64,000 bases of DNA. Source: Nonomuraea harbinensis. GTDB taxonomy: Bacteria; Actinomycetota; Actinomycetes; Streptosporangiales; Streptosporangiaceae. Position 1 is the stretch's first letter. Every line of letters begins with the position of its first letter. Shown one piece after another: positions 8,477 through 17,099 of this stretch. The position numbers and the translations under genes were made by a program. Location: positions 150,665 to 214,664 of the forward strand of contig NZ_JAHKRN010000010.1 in NCBI RefSeq assembly GCF_019396385.1. The letters are read 5' to 3'. The notes under the pieces were generated by a model. It was not told where the DNA came from and did not search any database. It was given only the letters and a program-made list of their open reading frames with translations.

Positions 8477-9325
8477 ATGACGACACTGCTCCAGCCCGGC
8501 CGAATTTCGCCCATGCGAAAGGTTCCCGCCCACATCGAGCGGCCGGAGTACGTCGGCAAGAAGCGCCCCAAGACCGGCGAGTCCGACGTGAAGACCCCCG
8601 AGATCATCGAGCGCATGCGGGTCGCGGGCCGCATCGCCGCCCAGGCGCTCGAAGAGGTCGGCCGGAACGTGCGGCCGGGCGTCACCACCGACGAGCTCGA
8701 CCGCATCGGCCACGAGTTCCTCGTCGACCACGGCGCCTACCCGAGCACGCTCGGCTACAAGGGCTACCCCAAGTCGCTGTGCACCTCGATCAACGAGGTG
8801 ATCTGCCACGGCATCCCCGACGACACCGTGCTGCGCGACGGCGACATCGTCAACGTCGACATCACCGCCTACATCGGCGGCGTCCACGGCGACACCGACG
8901 CCACCTTCCTGGTCGGCGAGGTAGACGAGGAGTCGCGGCTGCTGGTCGAGCGCACCCGCGAGGCGATGATGCGCGCCATCAAGGCCGTCGCGCCGGGCCG
9001 CCAGCTCAACGTGGTCGGCCGGGTGATCGAGGCGTACGCCAAGCGGTTCGGCTACGGCGTGGTGCGTGACTTCACCGGCCACGGCATCGGCACCAGCTTC
9101 CACTCCGGCCTGATGGTGCCCCACTACGACGACCCGTCGCTCCGGGTCGAGCTGGTGCAGGGCATGACGTTCACCATCGAGCCGATGCTGACGCTGGGCA
9201 CGATCGACTACGACATCTGGCCCGACAAGTGGACCGCGGTGACCAAGGACCGCAAGCGCACGGCACAGTTCGAGCACACGATCGTGGTCACCGCCACCGG
9301 CAGCGAGATCCTCACCGCGCCTTAG
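8477..9325 (+). CDS. map: Type I methionine aminopeptidase
   Basis: Removes the N-terminal Met from new proteins in the cytoplasm, 282 aa. All five dinuclear-metal ligands are present with the same spacing as the E. coli enzyme: Asp128, Asp139, His202, Glu235 and Glu266. The N-terminal extension of about 30 residues over the E. coli enzyme carries a Pro-rich stretch typical of the longer actinobacterial forms. Start ATG 8477; an ATG 36 bases further (PMRKVP) could be an alternative. Its 3' end overlaps the convergent ATPase-like gene by 14 bp. Confidence 0.97.
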   Translation: MTTLLQPGRISPMRKVPAHIERPEYVGKKRPKTGESDVKTPEIIERMRVAGRIAAQALEEVGRNVRPGVTTDELDRIGHEFLVDHGAYPSTLGYKGYPKSLCTSINEVICHGIPDDTVLRDGDIVNVDITAYIGGVHGDTDATFLVGEVDEESRLLVERTREAMMRAIKAVAPGRQLNVVGRVIEAYAKRFGYGVVRDFTGHGIGTSFHSGLMVPHYDDPSLRVELVQGMTFTIEPMLTLGTIDYDIWPDKWTAVTKDRKRTAQFEHTIVVTATGSEILTAP

Positions 9326-9716
9326 GCACGACCCCCGTCACGGTGGTGCCCTCGCCGGGCACGCTGTTGACCGACAGCGACCCGCCGGCCTCGCCCAGCG
9401 CCGCCCGCATGCGGGCGATCCCGCGGCCCGCCCGCGAGAGATCGAAGCCCCTGCCGTGGTCGCTGACCGTCATCCGCAGACCGCCGCGGCCCACCGTGAC
9501 GGCGATCGACACCGTCGTGGCCTCGCTGTGCTTGTGCACGTTGTCGAGCGCCTCGGCCAGCGCCTCCAGAACCCCCTTGGCGACCCGCGGCCGCACGTCG
9601 GCCGCGGGCAGCGCCCACACCTCCACCGCGATCCCCGTACGCCGTGACCATTCGGCCAGGTTGCCCTCAAGGGCTTCGGCCAGGCTTTCACCCCCGCGCA
9701 TGCGCGTCACTTCCAT
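9312..9716 (-). CDS. Stand-alone histidine-kinase-like ATPase
   Basis: 134-aa GHKL ATPase domain of the NarL-type kinase class. An N-box ([13 protein letters not shown]), G1 box (DHGRGF), G2 box (GIARMRAAL) and a terminal GEGTTVTG segment are visible. No sensor, membrane or phosphoacceptor-His domain precedes it. The start is chosen at ATG 9716, behind a GGAG-like site; upstream in-frame sequence to 9848 is Arg-rich and unlike coding sequence. It could be an anti-sigma-type kinase, a remnant of a sensor kinase, or a partner of an orphan response regulator such as the one at 31986. It is convergent with map. Confidence 0.65.
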   Translation of the reverse strand: MEVTRMRGGESLAEALEGNLAEWSRRTGIAVEVWALPAADVRPRVAKGVLEALAEALDNVHKHSEATTVSIAVTVGRGGLRMTVSDHGRGFDLSRAGRGIARMRAALGEAGGSLSVNSVPGEGTTVTGVVPKAR

Positions 9717-9746
9717 CACCGCTCCACGCCTTCCTGAGGCCCGAGC

Positions 9747-9768
9747 GCGCCGGCTCCACCGCCGGCGC
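9747..9768 (-). terminator. Stem-loop downstream of copD
   Basis: Perfect 8-bp stem GCGCCGGC/GCCGGCGC with a 6-base loop, between the end of the copC-copD operon and the start of the ATPase-like gene. Probable terminator for the copper operon. Confidence 0.5.
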
Positions 9769-9881
9769 CGAAAGCGCGGAGCGCCACCCCCCACGGCAGG
9801 CTCGCGCCACCCCCTATCGGGAAAGGCTACCCGCCGTGCCGCCGTCACACCGGGCGAAGATAGCAGGCCCTGCCTGAACGG

Positions 9882-11852
9882 CTACTCGCGTTTGTCGAGC
9901 TCGTTGAGCCTGGCCAGATAGTCGTTGTACGAGGTGAGCTCCGGATCGCCGGAACGCGCCGCGGACCGGTCGTCGCGCCGGGCCTTGCGGTCCTCGCTGC
10001 GGTACCACTGCACCGCGATGGCCAGCAGCACCATGAGGGTCGGGATCTCCCCGAACCCCCACGCGATCGCGCCGCCGTTCTGCTGCTCCTGCAGCAGCGG
10101 CCCGCCCCAGGACCGGTCGAGCTGTTCGTACCAGCCGGGCGCGATGAGCGTGCCGGTCATCATCAGCGCGATGCCGAAGAACGCGTGGAACGGCATGGTG
10201 ACGAACAGCAGCAGCAGCCTGCCCACGTACGGGAGCTGGTGAGGGCCGGGGTCGACCCCGATGACCACCCAGAAGAACAGGCACCCGCTGACCAGGAAGT
10301 GGAGGATCATGAGGATGTGGCCGAGGTGCTCCTCCATGGCGGCCTCGAACAGCGGCGTGAAGTAGAGCGCGTAGGTGGACGCGATGAAGATCGCGGTGGC
10401 GATGCCCGGATGGGTGACGACGCGCGCGTAACCACTGTGCAGGATCGCCATCAGCCACTCGCGCGGCCCCCGGTCGCCGCGCCGGGCGGCGGGCTTGAGC
10501 GCGCGCAGCGCGAGCGTGACGGGGGCGCCGAGCACCAGGAAGATCGGGACGATCATGGCCAGCGTCATGTGCTCGATCATGTGCACGTCGAACATGACCT
10601 TGGCGTACCGCGCCACGCCGCTCTGGGTGGTGAACACCAGGATGGCCACGCCGGCGAACCACGACGCGGTGCGGCCCCACGGCCAGGCGTCGCCGCGCCG
10701 CCGCATCCGTACGACGCCCGCGCCGTACAGCCCGGCCAGGATCGCGGCCAGCAGCGCGAAGAACAGGTCGAACCACCACAGCGAGAGGATGTTCGCGGCC
10801 GAGATCGGCGGCGGGACCGGGTGGCCGAGGAGGTCGAAGGCGCGGTCGGCGGGCAGGCTGACCGGCGGGGGCGGGGTGCGCGACAGCGCCACCGCCAGCC
10901 CGATCGTCGCCAGCATGAGCATGAGCTCGCCGGCCGCGAGCCGGGCGAACGCGCGCGGGCGGCCCGCGCCGAGGTCGGCGAGCGTGCGCTGGCGGTGCCA
11001 CCAGCCGACGTAGCCGAGCAGCACGAACGCCACGGTCTTGGCCACGATGAGCACGCCGTAGCTGGACGTCCACAGGTCGGACAGCGACGTGAGCCGCGCG
11101 AGCGTACTGAACACGCCCGACATCCCCACGCCGATGTAGACCCACAGCGCCATCCGCGAGAAGCGGGAGGCCGCCACGTCGAGCTGCGGCCGCTTCAGCG
11201 CGGCGTGCAGGGCCAGCACGGCCAGCCCGCCCACCCACAGAGCCAGCGTCAGCAGGTGGAGGGTGACCGAGGTGATGGCCAGGCCGTGGTTGGGCGAGGA
11301 GGCGGAGTGGCCGGTGAGCGCCGGCGGCATCAGCGTGACCAGCGCGAGCACCAGCAGCCCGGCCGCAGCCCCGGCGGTGATGACGCCGCGGGAGAACAGC
11401 GCGATCGACAGCCCGAACAGCACCACGAGGGTGAGCGCGATGCCGGGGCTCTCCTGGGTGGCGAAGCCGACCAGGAAGTTGCGGTTGAGGATCTCGGGGA
11501 CCGAGCGCGCCCACACGTCGGAGACGCTGAAGACCATGGTGAGGAAGGCCGCACCCGCCCAGGCGAGCCCCGCCCAGGAGGCGGCCCGCAGGTAGCCCTG
11601 CGCGGTCTTGCCGAGCACGCCCTTGTCGTTGGGCAGCAGCAGGGCGGCGGCCAGCAGCAGGCCGACCGTGGCGACGCCCGCGACGTCCATGGCCAGCTTG
11701 GAGACCGGCAGCCCCCAGCGGGTCACGACGCCTGACGAGGGCACGCCGAGGATGATCCTGGGGAACGCCGCGCCTCCGGCGATCATGGCGATCACGAGGG
11801 CGGCGATCGCCGCCCCGGCCGCCGCCAGCGCGAGACGCGCGGCTCTGGTCAC
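9882..11852 (-). CDS. CopD / cytochrome c oxidase assembly (CtaG) fusion
   Basis: 656-aa polytopic membrane protein. The N-terminal half resembles the CopD copper-import family, and the C-terminal half the caa3-type oxidase assembly factor CtaG, with conserved HMIEHM, HPGIATAIF and LHFLVSGCLFFW segments rich in His and Met. The likely role is moving copper across the membrane and delivering it to heme-copper oxidase. It is coupled to copC by a 4-bp ATGA overlap, so an extracellular copper carrier and a membrane copper channel are made together. The charged C-terminal tail is cytoplasmic or extracytoplasmic depending on an uncertain topology. Confidence 0.9.
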   Translation of the reverse strand: MTRAARLALAAAGAAIAALVIAMIAGGAAFPRIILGVPSSGVVTRWGLPVSKLAMDVAGVATVGLLLAAALLLPNDKGVLGKTAQGYLRAASWAGLAWAGAAFLTMVFSVSDVWARSVPEILNRNFLVGFATQESPGIALTLVVLFGLSIALFSRGVITAGAAAGLLVLALVTLMPPALTGHSASSPNHGLAITSVTLHLLTLALWVGGLAVLALHAALKRPQLDVAASRFSRMALWVYIGVGMSGVFSTLARLTSLSDLWTSSYGVLIVAKTVAFVLLGYVGWWHRQRTLADLGAGRPRAFARLAAGELMLMLATIGLAVALSRTPPPPVSLPADRAFDLLGHPVPPPISAANILSLWWFDLFFALLAAILAGLYGAGVVRMRRRGDAWPWGRTASWFAGVAILVFTTQSGVARYAKVMFDVHMIEHMTLAMIVPIFLVLGAPVTLALRALKPAARRGDRGPREWLMAILHSGYARVVTHPGIATAIFIASTYALYFTPLFEAAMEEHLGHILMILHFLVSGCLFFWVVIGVDPGPHQLPYVGRLLLLFVTMPFHAFFGIALMMTGTLIAPGWYEQLDRSWGGPLLQEQQNGGAIAWGFGEIPTLMVLLAIAVQWYRSEDRKARRDDRSAARSGDPELTSYNDYLARLNELDKRE

Positions 11853-12454
11853 GGCTGCTTCTTCTTCCTGGCGCTCAGGAGGAACCCGATGCCGATGCCG
11901 ACGAGCGCGCCGACCACGATCAGGAGCCAGACCGGGAAGGTGGCGGCGTCGCTCTCGGCGGACACCTCCTCGGCGGGCTGGGCCTCGGCCGGCTCGGTGG
12001 CGGTGGGGGCCGGCTCCGCGCTGGTCGCCTCGGCCGTCGGCGCCGCGGACGCGCTCTCCGTCTCCGTGGGAGTCGCCGTCGGCGACGGGCTCGCGCCCTT
12101 GACGGTGAACGGGATCTCGCCCTCGATCGGGTGGCCGTCGGACGAGACGACCCGGTAGGCGATGGTGTAGTCGCCGTCGGGCAGCTCGCCCTTCAGCGCC
12201 TGCTTCACCTTCACCCCGTCGAGCTCCGGGTCGCCGGCCTGGTGCTGGGTGTCACCCGGCCCGCGTACGCTCACGAAGGGCATGCGGATCTTGCCGGTGA
12301 ACTCCAGCGTGATCTCGTCCACGGACTCGACCGTGGCGTCCTTGGCGGGGTCGCTGCTCTTGAGCGCGTCGTGAGCCAGAGCCGGCCCGGCGGTGACGAG
12401 GACGAGCAGCGTGGCGAGGATCGCGGTGAGGGCCGCGAGCGGGGAACTCTTCAT
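11849..12454 (-). CDS. copC: CopC-domain copper-binding protein
   Basis: 201-aa exported protein. The signal peptide is cleaved after ALA, leaving His28 as the first mature residue, the classic amino-terminal Cu(II) ligand of CopC. A second conserved His lies in the SSDGHPIEG motif. After the beta-sandwich comes a long Pro/Thr/Glu-rich linker and a C-terminal membrane segment (VWLLIVVGALVGIGIGFLL) with a basic KKK stop, so it is membrane-tethered rather than free. Start ATG 12454 has a GAAGG site at the right distance; the longer frame to 12478 does not. First gene of the copper operon. Confidence 0.9.
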   Translation of the reverse strand: MKSSPLAALTAILATLLVLVTAGPALAHDALKSSDPAKDATVESVDEITLEFTGKIRMPFVSVRGPGDTQHQAGDPELDGVKVKQALKGELPDGDYTIAYRVVSSDGHPIEGEIPFTVKGASPSPTATPTETESASAAPTAEATSAEPAPTATEPAEAQPAEEVSAESDAATFPVWLLIVVGALVGIGIGFLLSARKKKQP

Positions 12455-12499
12455 GGCGCCTTCAAGGCTACCGAGCACCCCGCCCGGTTCGTACCCCGA

Positions 12500-13783
12500 T
12501 CAGAGACCCGCGCAGGCGAGCGCCCGCTGGTAGGCCTCGACGCTGGCCTCGGCGTCGCCGATCTCGTAGAGCGTCTCCGCCGTGGCGTACCACGCGCCGG
12601 CCGAGAGGAAGGACGGCGGGACCGAGTCGAGGGCGTCGCGGATCGTCCGCAGGTGCCTGTCGGCCTCGGCGGCCTCGCCGCGCACGCTGTGCGCCCGCCC
12701 CAGCAGCAGGTGCGTCTGCGGCACCTGGGCGACGGCGGCGCCGGACAGCAGGCCGCCGGCGGTGTGGGCGTGCTCCAGGGCCCGGTCGAGGCCGCCGGTC
12801 ATGAACTCGACGTGGGCCAGCTCGGTCAGCGCCCGCGCCCGGTCGGTCACGCTGGTGGAGCTCTGCTCCTGGTCCCTGATGGCGCGGTTGACGTGCTCCA
12901 GGAGCGAGGCCGCCTCCTCGGGCTGCACGCGGCGCCGCAGCTGGACGTACGCGACCCGCATCATGGCGAGCAGGCGCGGGTGACCGGACTCGGCCACCAG
13001 CGCCAGGGCCCGCTCGGCAAAGACGAGCGCCTCCTCCCGGTGGCCGGTGTAGTCGGCCGCGAAGGCGGCGTTCCAGTTGGCCGCGGCCATGGCGCGCGGG
13101 GAGCCGAGCGCGTCGGCGGCGTTGAGCAGCTCGGCGGCGAACTGCCGGGCGCGCAGGTGGTCGCCGCGCACGAAGTAGGCCGCCAGCAGGGTGGCGCCCA
13201 GCTCCACCAGCAGGTCGGACCACGCGGGCCGGTTGGCGCCGCCCAGGATGCGCTCGCCGATCTCGACGGCCTCCACGAGCCGGTTGCTCTGCCGGTAGAC
13301 GCGGCACAGGGCGATGGCGATCTCGATCCGGCGCTCGGCGGGGACGTCCTCGCCCTGCAGCCGCTGCAGGATGGCGATCGCCTCGTCGCTGTCGCCGCAC
13401 GCCTCCGTGGCGAGGGCCAGCCCGAATTCGGTGTCTTGACGAAGCTCGGTCAGACCTGTCAGGTTGTTGTCCGCGAGCAGCTCGGTGAAGCGGTTGCGGG
13501 CCTCGGCGACCTCGCCGTTCTCCAGCGCGATCCGGGCATAGCCGAGCGAGAGTTCGATGTCCTCCATCTGCTCGGCCGTCACACCGTTGATCAGATAGGA
13601 GAGCGAGCAGTCCAGTTTCTGGGCCAGCAGCTCCAGGACCGCCGGCGTGGGAGTACGCTTGCCACTCTCGATCAAGGAGACGTAACTGTCAGACAACTCG
13701 GGGTGCGCGAGCTGTGCCTGTGAGAGGCCGCGCTGCCGCCGCACCGTCTTGATACGGAGTCCGACTAGGTCAGATGTGGTCAC
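12500..13783 (-). CDS. XRE HTH + TPR regulator (RRNPP-like)
   Basis: 427-aa cytoplasmic regulator. Residues 7-61 form a Cro/C1-type helix-turn-helix (LRIKTVRRQRGLSQAQLAHP, then SYVSLIESGKRTPTPAVLELLAQKL). The remaining 360 or so residues are helical repeats of TPR type (for example the AEARNRFTELL, DEAIAILQRL and AEAVEIGERIL-like units). This HTH-plus-TPR build is that of peptide-sensing RRNPP regulators (PlcR, Rgg, PrgX), although actinomycete TPR regulators may sense other things. Start GTG 13783, preceded by GGGAG. It is divergent from the 51-aa exported peptide gene with only 63 bp between them. No membrane segment. Confidence 0.85.
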   Translation of the reverse strand: MTTSDLVGLRIKTVRRQRGLSQAQLAHPELSDSYVSLIESGKRTPTPAVLELLAQKLDCSLSYLINGVTAEQMEDIELSLGYARIALENGEVAEARNRFTELLADNNLTGLTELRQDTEFGLALATEACGDSDEAIAILQRLQGEDVPAERRIEIAIALCRVYRQSNRLVEAVEIGERILGGANRPAWSDLLVELGATLLAAYFVRGDHLRARQFAAELLNAADALGSPRAMAAANWNAAFAADYTGHREEALVFAERALALVAESGHPRLLAMMRVAYVQLRRRVQPEEAASLLEHVNRAIRDQEQSSTSVTDRARALTELAHVEFMTGGLDRALEHAHTAGGLLSGAAVAQVPQTHLLLGRAHSVRGEAAEADRHLRTIRDALDSVPPSFLSAGAWYATAETLYEIGDAEASVEAYQRALACAGL

Positions 13784-13846
13784 GGTCGTCGCTCCCTGAA
13801 ATGATAAGTTCCAAGCAAGTCCCGTAGATCCGCGAGGGAGATCCTC
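13784..13846. promoter_or_regulatory. Shared divergent promoter with direct repeat
   Basis: 63-bp region between the TPR regulator and the peptide gene. It holds AAGTTCC (13806-13812) and AAGTCCC (13817-13823), starts 11 bp apart or one DNA turn, joined by AAGC. This is a candidate operator for the regulator. The GAGGGAG site at 13834-13840 is the ribosome site of the peptide gene. Both promoters must overlap here, so one binding event could control both genes. Confidence 0.5.
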
Positions 13847-14002
13847 ATGCGCACGCGCCTCACGATGTCCGCACTTGTTGCCTTGCTCGGGGCCGTGGTG
13901 GCCGTTGCAGGCAATAGTACGGTCGCGAATGCGGAAACGTCTGCCCCCGCAGCAGTCTCCGCCGTCTCTCTCGCCGTCCTCGGCGACGCCTATTGTTGCT
14001 GA
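13847..14002 (+). CDS. 51-aa secreted peptide, candidate signal
   Basis: Short gene (ATG 13847, TGA 14000-14002) with a strong GAGGGAG ribosome site 6 bases upstream. The product starts MRTRLTMSALVALLGAVVAV, a standard Sec signal peptide, with an ANA cleavage motif near residues 27-29. The predicted released part is about 22 residues, mostly Ala/Val/Ser, ending LGDAYCC. The paired C-terminal cysteines could form a disulfide, carry a modification or link dimers. 15 of 51 codons end in A or T, unlike the strongly GC-ending neighbours. It is divergent from the TPR regulator, which fits a pheromone precursor. I do not recognise a named family. Confidence 0.65.
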   Translation: MRTRLTMSALVALLGAVVAVAGNSTVANAETSAPAAVSAVSLAVLGDAYCC

Positions 14003-14018
14003 GCACGCGGGTGAGACC

Positions 14019-14033
14019 GGCGGCGGGGCCGCC
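14019..14033 (+). terminator. Short stem-loop after the peptide gene
   Basis: 6-bp GGCGGC/GCCGCC stem with a 3-base loop, 16 bases past the peptide stop. It is possibly a weak terminator. Read-through into the AfsR-like gene 234 bp further on cannot be excluded. Confidence 0.35.
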
Positions 14034-14098
14034 ATGTCAGGTGAGAGCCATCTCCTGCGTGTCACACCCCCGTCGCCGCTGCCCTCGTTCTCTCCGCT

Positions 14099-14141
14099 TC
14101 TCCGCGCATCACCCGTAGAAGTCTCCGCGCATTCCCCGTAG
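14099..14141. repeat. Two 20-bp direct repeats upstream of the AfsR-like gene
   Basis: TCTCCGCGCAT-N3-CCGTAG occurs at 14099-14118 and again at 14122-14141, a 23-bp period, about 125 bp before the TTG start. SARP-type regulators are known to bind direct repeats, so this is a candidate operator, perhaps for the AfsR-like protein itself. The spacing is one base off two helical turns plus a fraction, so this remains tentative. Confidence 0.45.
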
Positions 14142-14266
14142 GCGAGCAGCCTAGGCGGGGCATCTACATTTCCTCTAGACGTCGCCACGTCGGCCCGATC
14201 GGCCCTGCTCCCTCACCGTGATCCGGTCTGCGCCGCCGTGGTCCGCTCCACGGGTGGGAGAGTCCG

Positions 14267-17092
14267 TTGGCCGAGGGCGTCATCGTCCGGCTCCTGGGGC
14301 CGGTCACCGCCGCGCGCGACGGCAAGGAGATCGATCTCGGTCCACCCCGCCGGCAGGCGCTGACGGCGATCCTCGCCGCGTGGCCGGGGCGCGTGGTGCC
14401 GATTCCGCGCATCATCGACGGCATCTGGGGCGACGAGCCGCCCAAGACGGCCGAGCAGAGCGTCTACACCTACGTGGCCGGGCTCAGGAACGCGCTGGAG
14501 CCGTCCCGGGGGCGGCGCGAGCCCTCGAAGCTGGTCGTCGGCGCCGCCGGGGGCTACCGGCTCCGCCTCGACGGCTCCCGGGTGGACGCCATCGCCTTCA
14601 CCGAGCGGCTCGACCACGCGCGCCGCGCCGTCCTGCGCGGCGACCACGCGGGCGCCCTGCCCGACCTCGAAGAGGCCCTCGCCCTGTGGCACGGCGAAGC
14701 GCTGCCGGGGGTTCCCGGGCCCTTCGCCGAGAGCGAGCGCGCCCGGCTGACCGAGGCGCGGCTCGCCGCGCAGGAATACCGCGCCGAGGCGTTGCTCGGG
14801 CTCGATAGGCCGCAGGACGCGCTGGCCCCGCTGCGGGCCATGACCTACCGCCATCCCCTCCGCGAACGGCCGCGCGAGCTGCTGATGCTCGCCCTGGTGC
14901 GGTGCGGCAGGCGCGCCGAGGCCCTGGTGGTCTACGAGGAGAGCCGGCGGCTGCTCCGCGAGGAGCTGGGCGTGGACCCGGGAGAGGCGCTGCGCCGTTC
15001 CCACCGGCTGGCGCTGGCGGCCGGTCCCCGCGAGCGGCCCGGTGACGGACCGCCCCCGCTGCCCCGCCAGTTGCCCCGCGACCTGGCCGGGTTCGTGGGC
15101 AGGACCCAGGAGGTCATCCGGCTCAAAGGGCTGCTGGCGCCGTGGGACGACACCGAGCCGAACCCTCTCGTGGTCATCTCCGGGCCGCCGGGCGTGGGCA
15201 AGTCGGCGCTGGCGGTGCGGATCGGCAACCTCGTCAAGGACCGCTACCCCGACGGCCAGCTCTACGTGAACCTGCGCGGGGCCACGGTCGGGCTGCCGGG
15301 CCTCGACCCGCTGGACGTGCTGGGCCGGTTCCTGCGCGCGTTCGGCATCGACGGCGACGCCATCCCCGGCGACGTGGACGAGGCCGCGGCGCTGTGGCGC
15401 AGCACGCTGTCCGGCAGGCGGACGCTGATCCTGCTGGACGACGCCGCCGGGCTCGGGCAGATCCTGCCGCTGTTACCGGCTCCGCGCGGCACCGCCATCG
15501 TGGTGACCAGCCGCGAGACGCTCGCCGCCGGCGACGACTGCGTCCAGCTCCACCTGCCTCGCCTGTCGCTCCCGGAGTCTGTCACGGTGCTGGCCAAGCT
15601 GGCCGGGGCCGAGCGGATGGCGGCGGACCCCGAGGAGACGGCCGGTCTGGTGCGGCTCTGCGACGGCCTGCCGCTCGCGCTGCGCATCGCGGGCGCGCGC
15701 CTGGCCGACCGCCCCGCCTGGAGCGTGTCGGCGCTGACCGGCCGGCTGCGCGACGAGCGCCGCAGGCTGCACGAGCTGGAGGCGGGCGAGCTGGCGGTAC
15801 GGGCGAGCCTGGCGTCGAGCTGGAGCGCCCTGGCCGGCAGCGCCAGGCCGATCGACCGGGTCGCCGCCCGCGCTCTGGGCCTGCTCGGCCTGCTGCACCT
15901 GCACGACGTGACGGCGGAGGTGGCGGCGGCGCTGCTCGGCACCGGCGCCGACGAGGCCGAGCGGGCGCTGGAACGGCTGGTGGACGCCCACCTGCTGGAA
16001 CACCTCGCGGGCCCGGGCCGCTACCAGCTCCACGACCTGGTCCGGCTGTTCGCGGCCGAGATGGCGCCGGGCGACGCCGCCGGGCCGCTCGCCCGGGCGC
16101 TGAGCTTCTACATCGCCTCCGCGCGGCTGGCCGTCACCACCATGGACCCGCACCGGGTGCAGGCCGAGGGCCCCGAGGTCGACGCCGTGCCGCACGCCGT
16201 CGGCGGACCGGACGAGGCGATCGCCTGGCTGGCCGGCGAGGAGACCAACCTGGTGGCGGCGGCCGGGCAGGCCATGGCCGGCCCTGACTCCGAGCTGGCC
16301 GCGCTGGGGGTGGCGCTGTGCTTCTCGCTGTTCTGGTATCAGCAGTACGCGCACGAGCCCGTACCTCTGATCGCGCTGAACCGGCGGGCGCTGGACGTCT
16401 GCGAGCGGCTGGGCGACCGGCTCGGCGCCTATCACGCGCACGGGCACGTCGCCTGCGGCCTGGCCCTGCAGGGCAAGGCGGAGGCCATGGGCCATCTGGA
16501 GGCGCAGCTCATCCTGGCCAGGGAGCTGGGCGACCGGTTCAGCGAGCAGCGCACGCTGGGCAACCTGGCCAACCTGTCGGTCGAGCGGGGGCTGCACGAG
16601 CAGGCGCTCGGCTACGCCGGCCGGCAGCTCGCGCTGGCGCGGCGGATCGGCGCGGACGTGGGGGTGCGTTACGCGCTGATGATGAGAGGGCTGGCCTGTC
16701 AGAAGCTCGGCCGCCCGGCCGAGGCGCGCGGGCCTTTGGAAGAGGCGCTCGCCGCCGCCGAGAGCATCGGCGACACCGGTCACGAGATGAACATGCGCCG
16801 GATACTCGGTGAGCTCTGCCTCGACGAGGGCAAGCCGGGCGAGGCCGCGGACCACCTGGAGCGGGCGCTGGCGGCGAGCCGGGCCCATCGCAACCGGCTC
16901 GGCGAGCTGGAGTGCCTCGTCCTGCTGTCCCGGGCGCGCCGGGAGCTGGGCGACGCACACGCGGCCCTGCCGCACATCGCCGAGGCGATGCCGCTGGCGG
17001 CGGAGCTGGAGAACGCCAAGTGGCGGATCGAGACGGAGAACGAGCAGCGGATCGTGCACGAGCTGGTCGGCGTCCCCACCGTGCGCGTGTGA
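14267..17092 (+). CDS. AfsR/SARP-type regulator with NB-ARC and TPR
   Basis: 941-aa pathway-type regulator. Residues 1-95 are an OmpR-like winged helix (VPIPRIIDGIWGDEPPKTAEQSVYTYV region), about 97-245 a bacterial transcriptional activation domain, and about 265-550 an NB-ARC-type ATPase with Walker A GPPGVGKS (306-313) and an LILLDDAAG Walker B. The C-terminal third is TPR-like. The start is TTG 14267 with GGGAG 7 bases upstream; no ATG/GTG fits the conserved N terminus. Such proteins activate secondary metabolism or development genes. No biosynthetic cluster is adjacent, so the targets are unknown. Confidence 0.9.
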   Translation: MAEGVIVRLLGPVTAARDGKEIDLGPPRRQALTAILAAWPGRVVPIPRIIDGIWGDEPPKTAEQSVYTYVAGLRNALEPSRGRREPSKLVVGAAGGYRLRLDGSRVDAIAFTERLDHARRAVLRGDHAGALPDLEEALALWHGEALPGVPGPFAESERARLTEARLAAQEYRAEALLGLDRPQDALAPLRAMTYRHPLRERPRELLMLALVRCGRRAEALVVYEESRRLLREELGVDPGEALRRSHRLALAAGPRERPGDGPPPLPRQLPRDLAGFVGRTQEVIRLKGLLAPWDDTEPNPLVVISGPPGVGKSALAVRIGNLVKDRYPDGQLYVNLRGATVGLPGLDPLDVLGRFLRAFGIDGDAIPGDVDEAAALWRSTLSGRRTLILLDDAAGLGQILPLLPAPRGTAIVVTSRETLAAGDDCVQLHLPRLSLPESVTVLAKLAGAERMAADPEETAGLVRLCDGLPLALRIAGARLADRPAWSVSALTGRLRDERRRLHELEAGELAVRASLASSWSALAGSARPIDRVAARALGLLGLLHLHDVTAEVAAALLGTGADEAERALERLVDAHLLEHLAGPGRYQLHDLVRLFAAEMAPGDAAGPLARALSFYIASARLAVTTMDPHRVQAEGPEVDAVPHAVGGPDEAIAWLAGEETNLVAAAGQAMAGPDSELAALGVALCFSLFWYQQYAHEPVPLIALNRRALDVCERLGDRLGAYHAHGHVACGLALQGKAEAMGHLEAQLILARELGDRFSEQRTLGNLANLSVERGLHEQALGYAGRQLALARRIGADVGVRYALMMRGLACQKLGRPAEARGPLEEALAAAESIGDTGHEMNMRRILGELCLDEGKPGEAADHLERALAASRAHRNRLGELECLVLLSRARRELGDAHAALPHIAEAMPLAAELENAKWRIETENEQRIVHELVGVPTVRV

Positions 17093-17099
17093 CGGCCGG

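Noticed and set aside
9717..9848. N-terminal extension of the ATPase-like protein
   Set aside because: The stretch is Arg-rich, lacks a ribosome site and overlaps the terminator hairpin of the copper operon; ATG 9716 fits better.
13875..14141. 88-aa plus-strand frame overlapping the peptide gene
   Set aside because: It starts inside the signal peptide of the 51-aa gene in another frame, has no ribosome site and a Pro/Ser-rich random composition.
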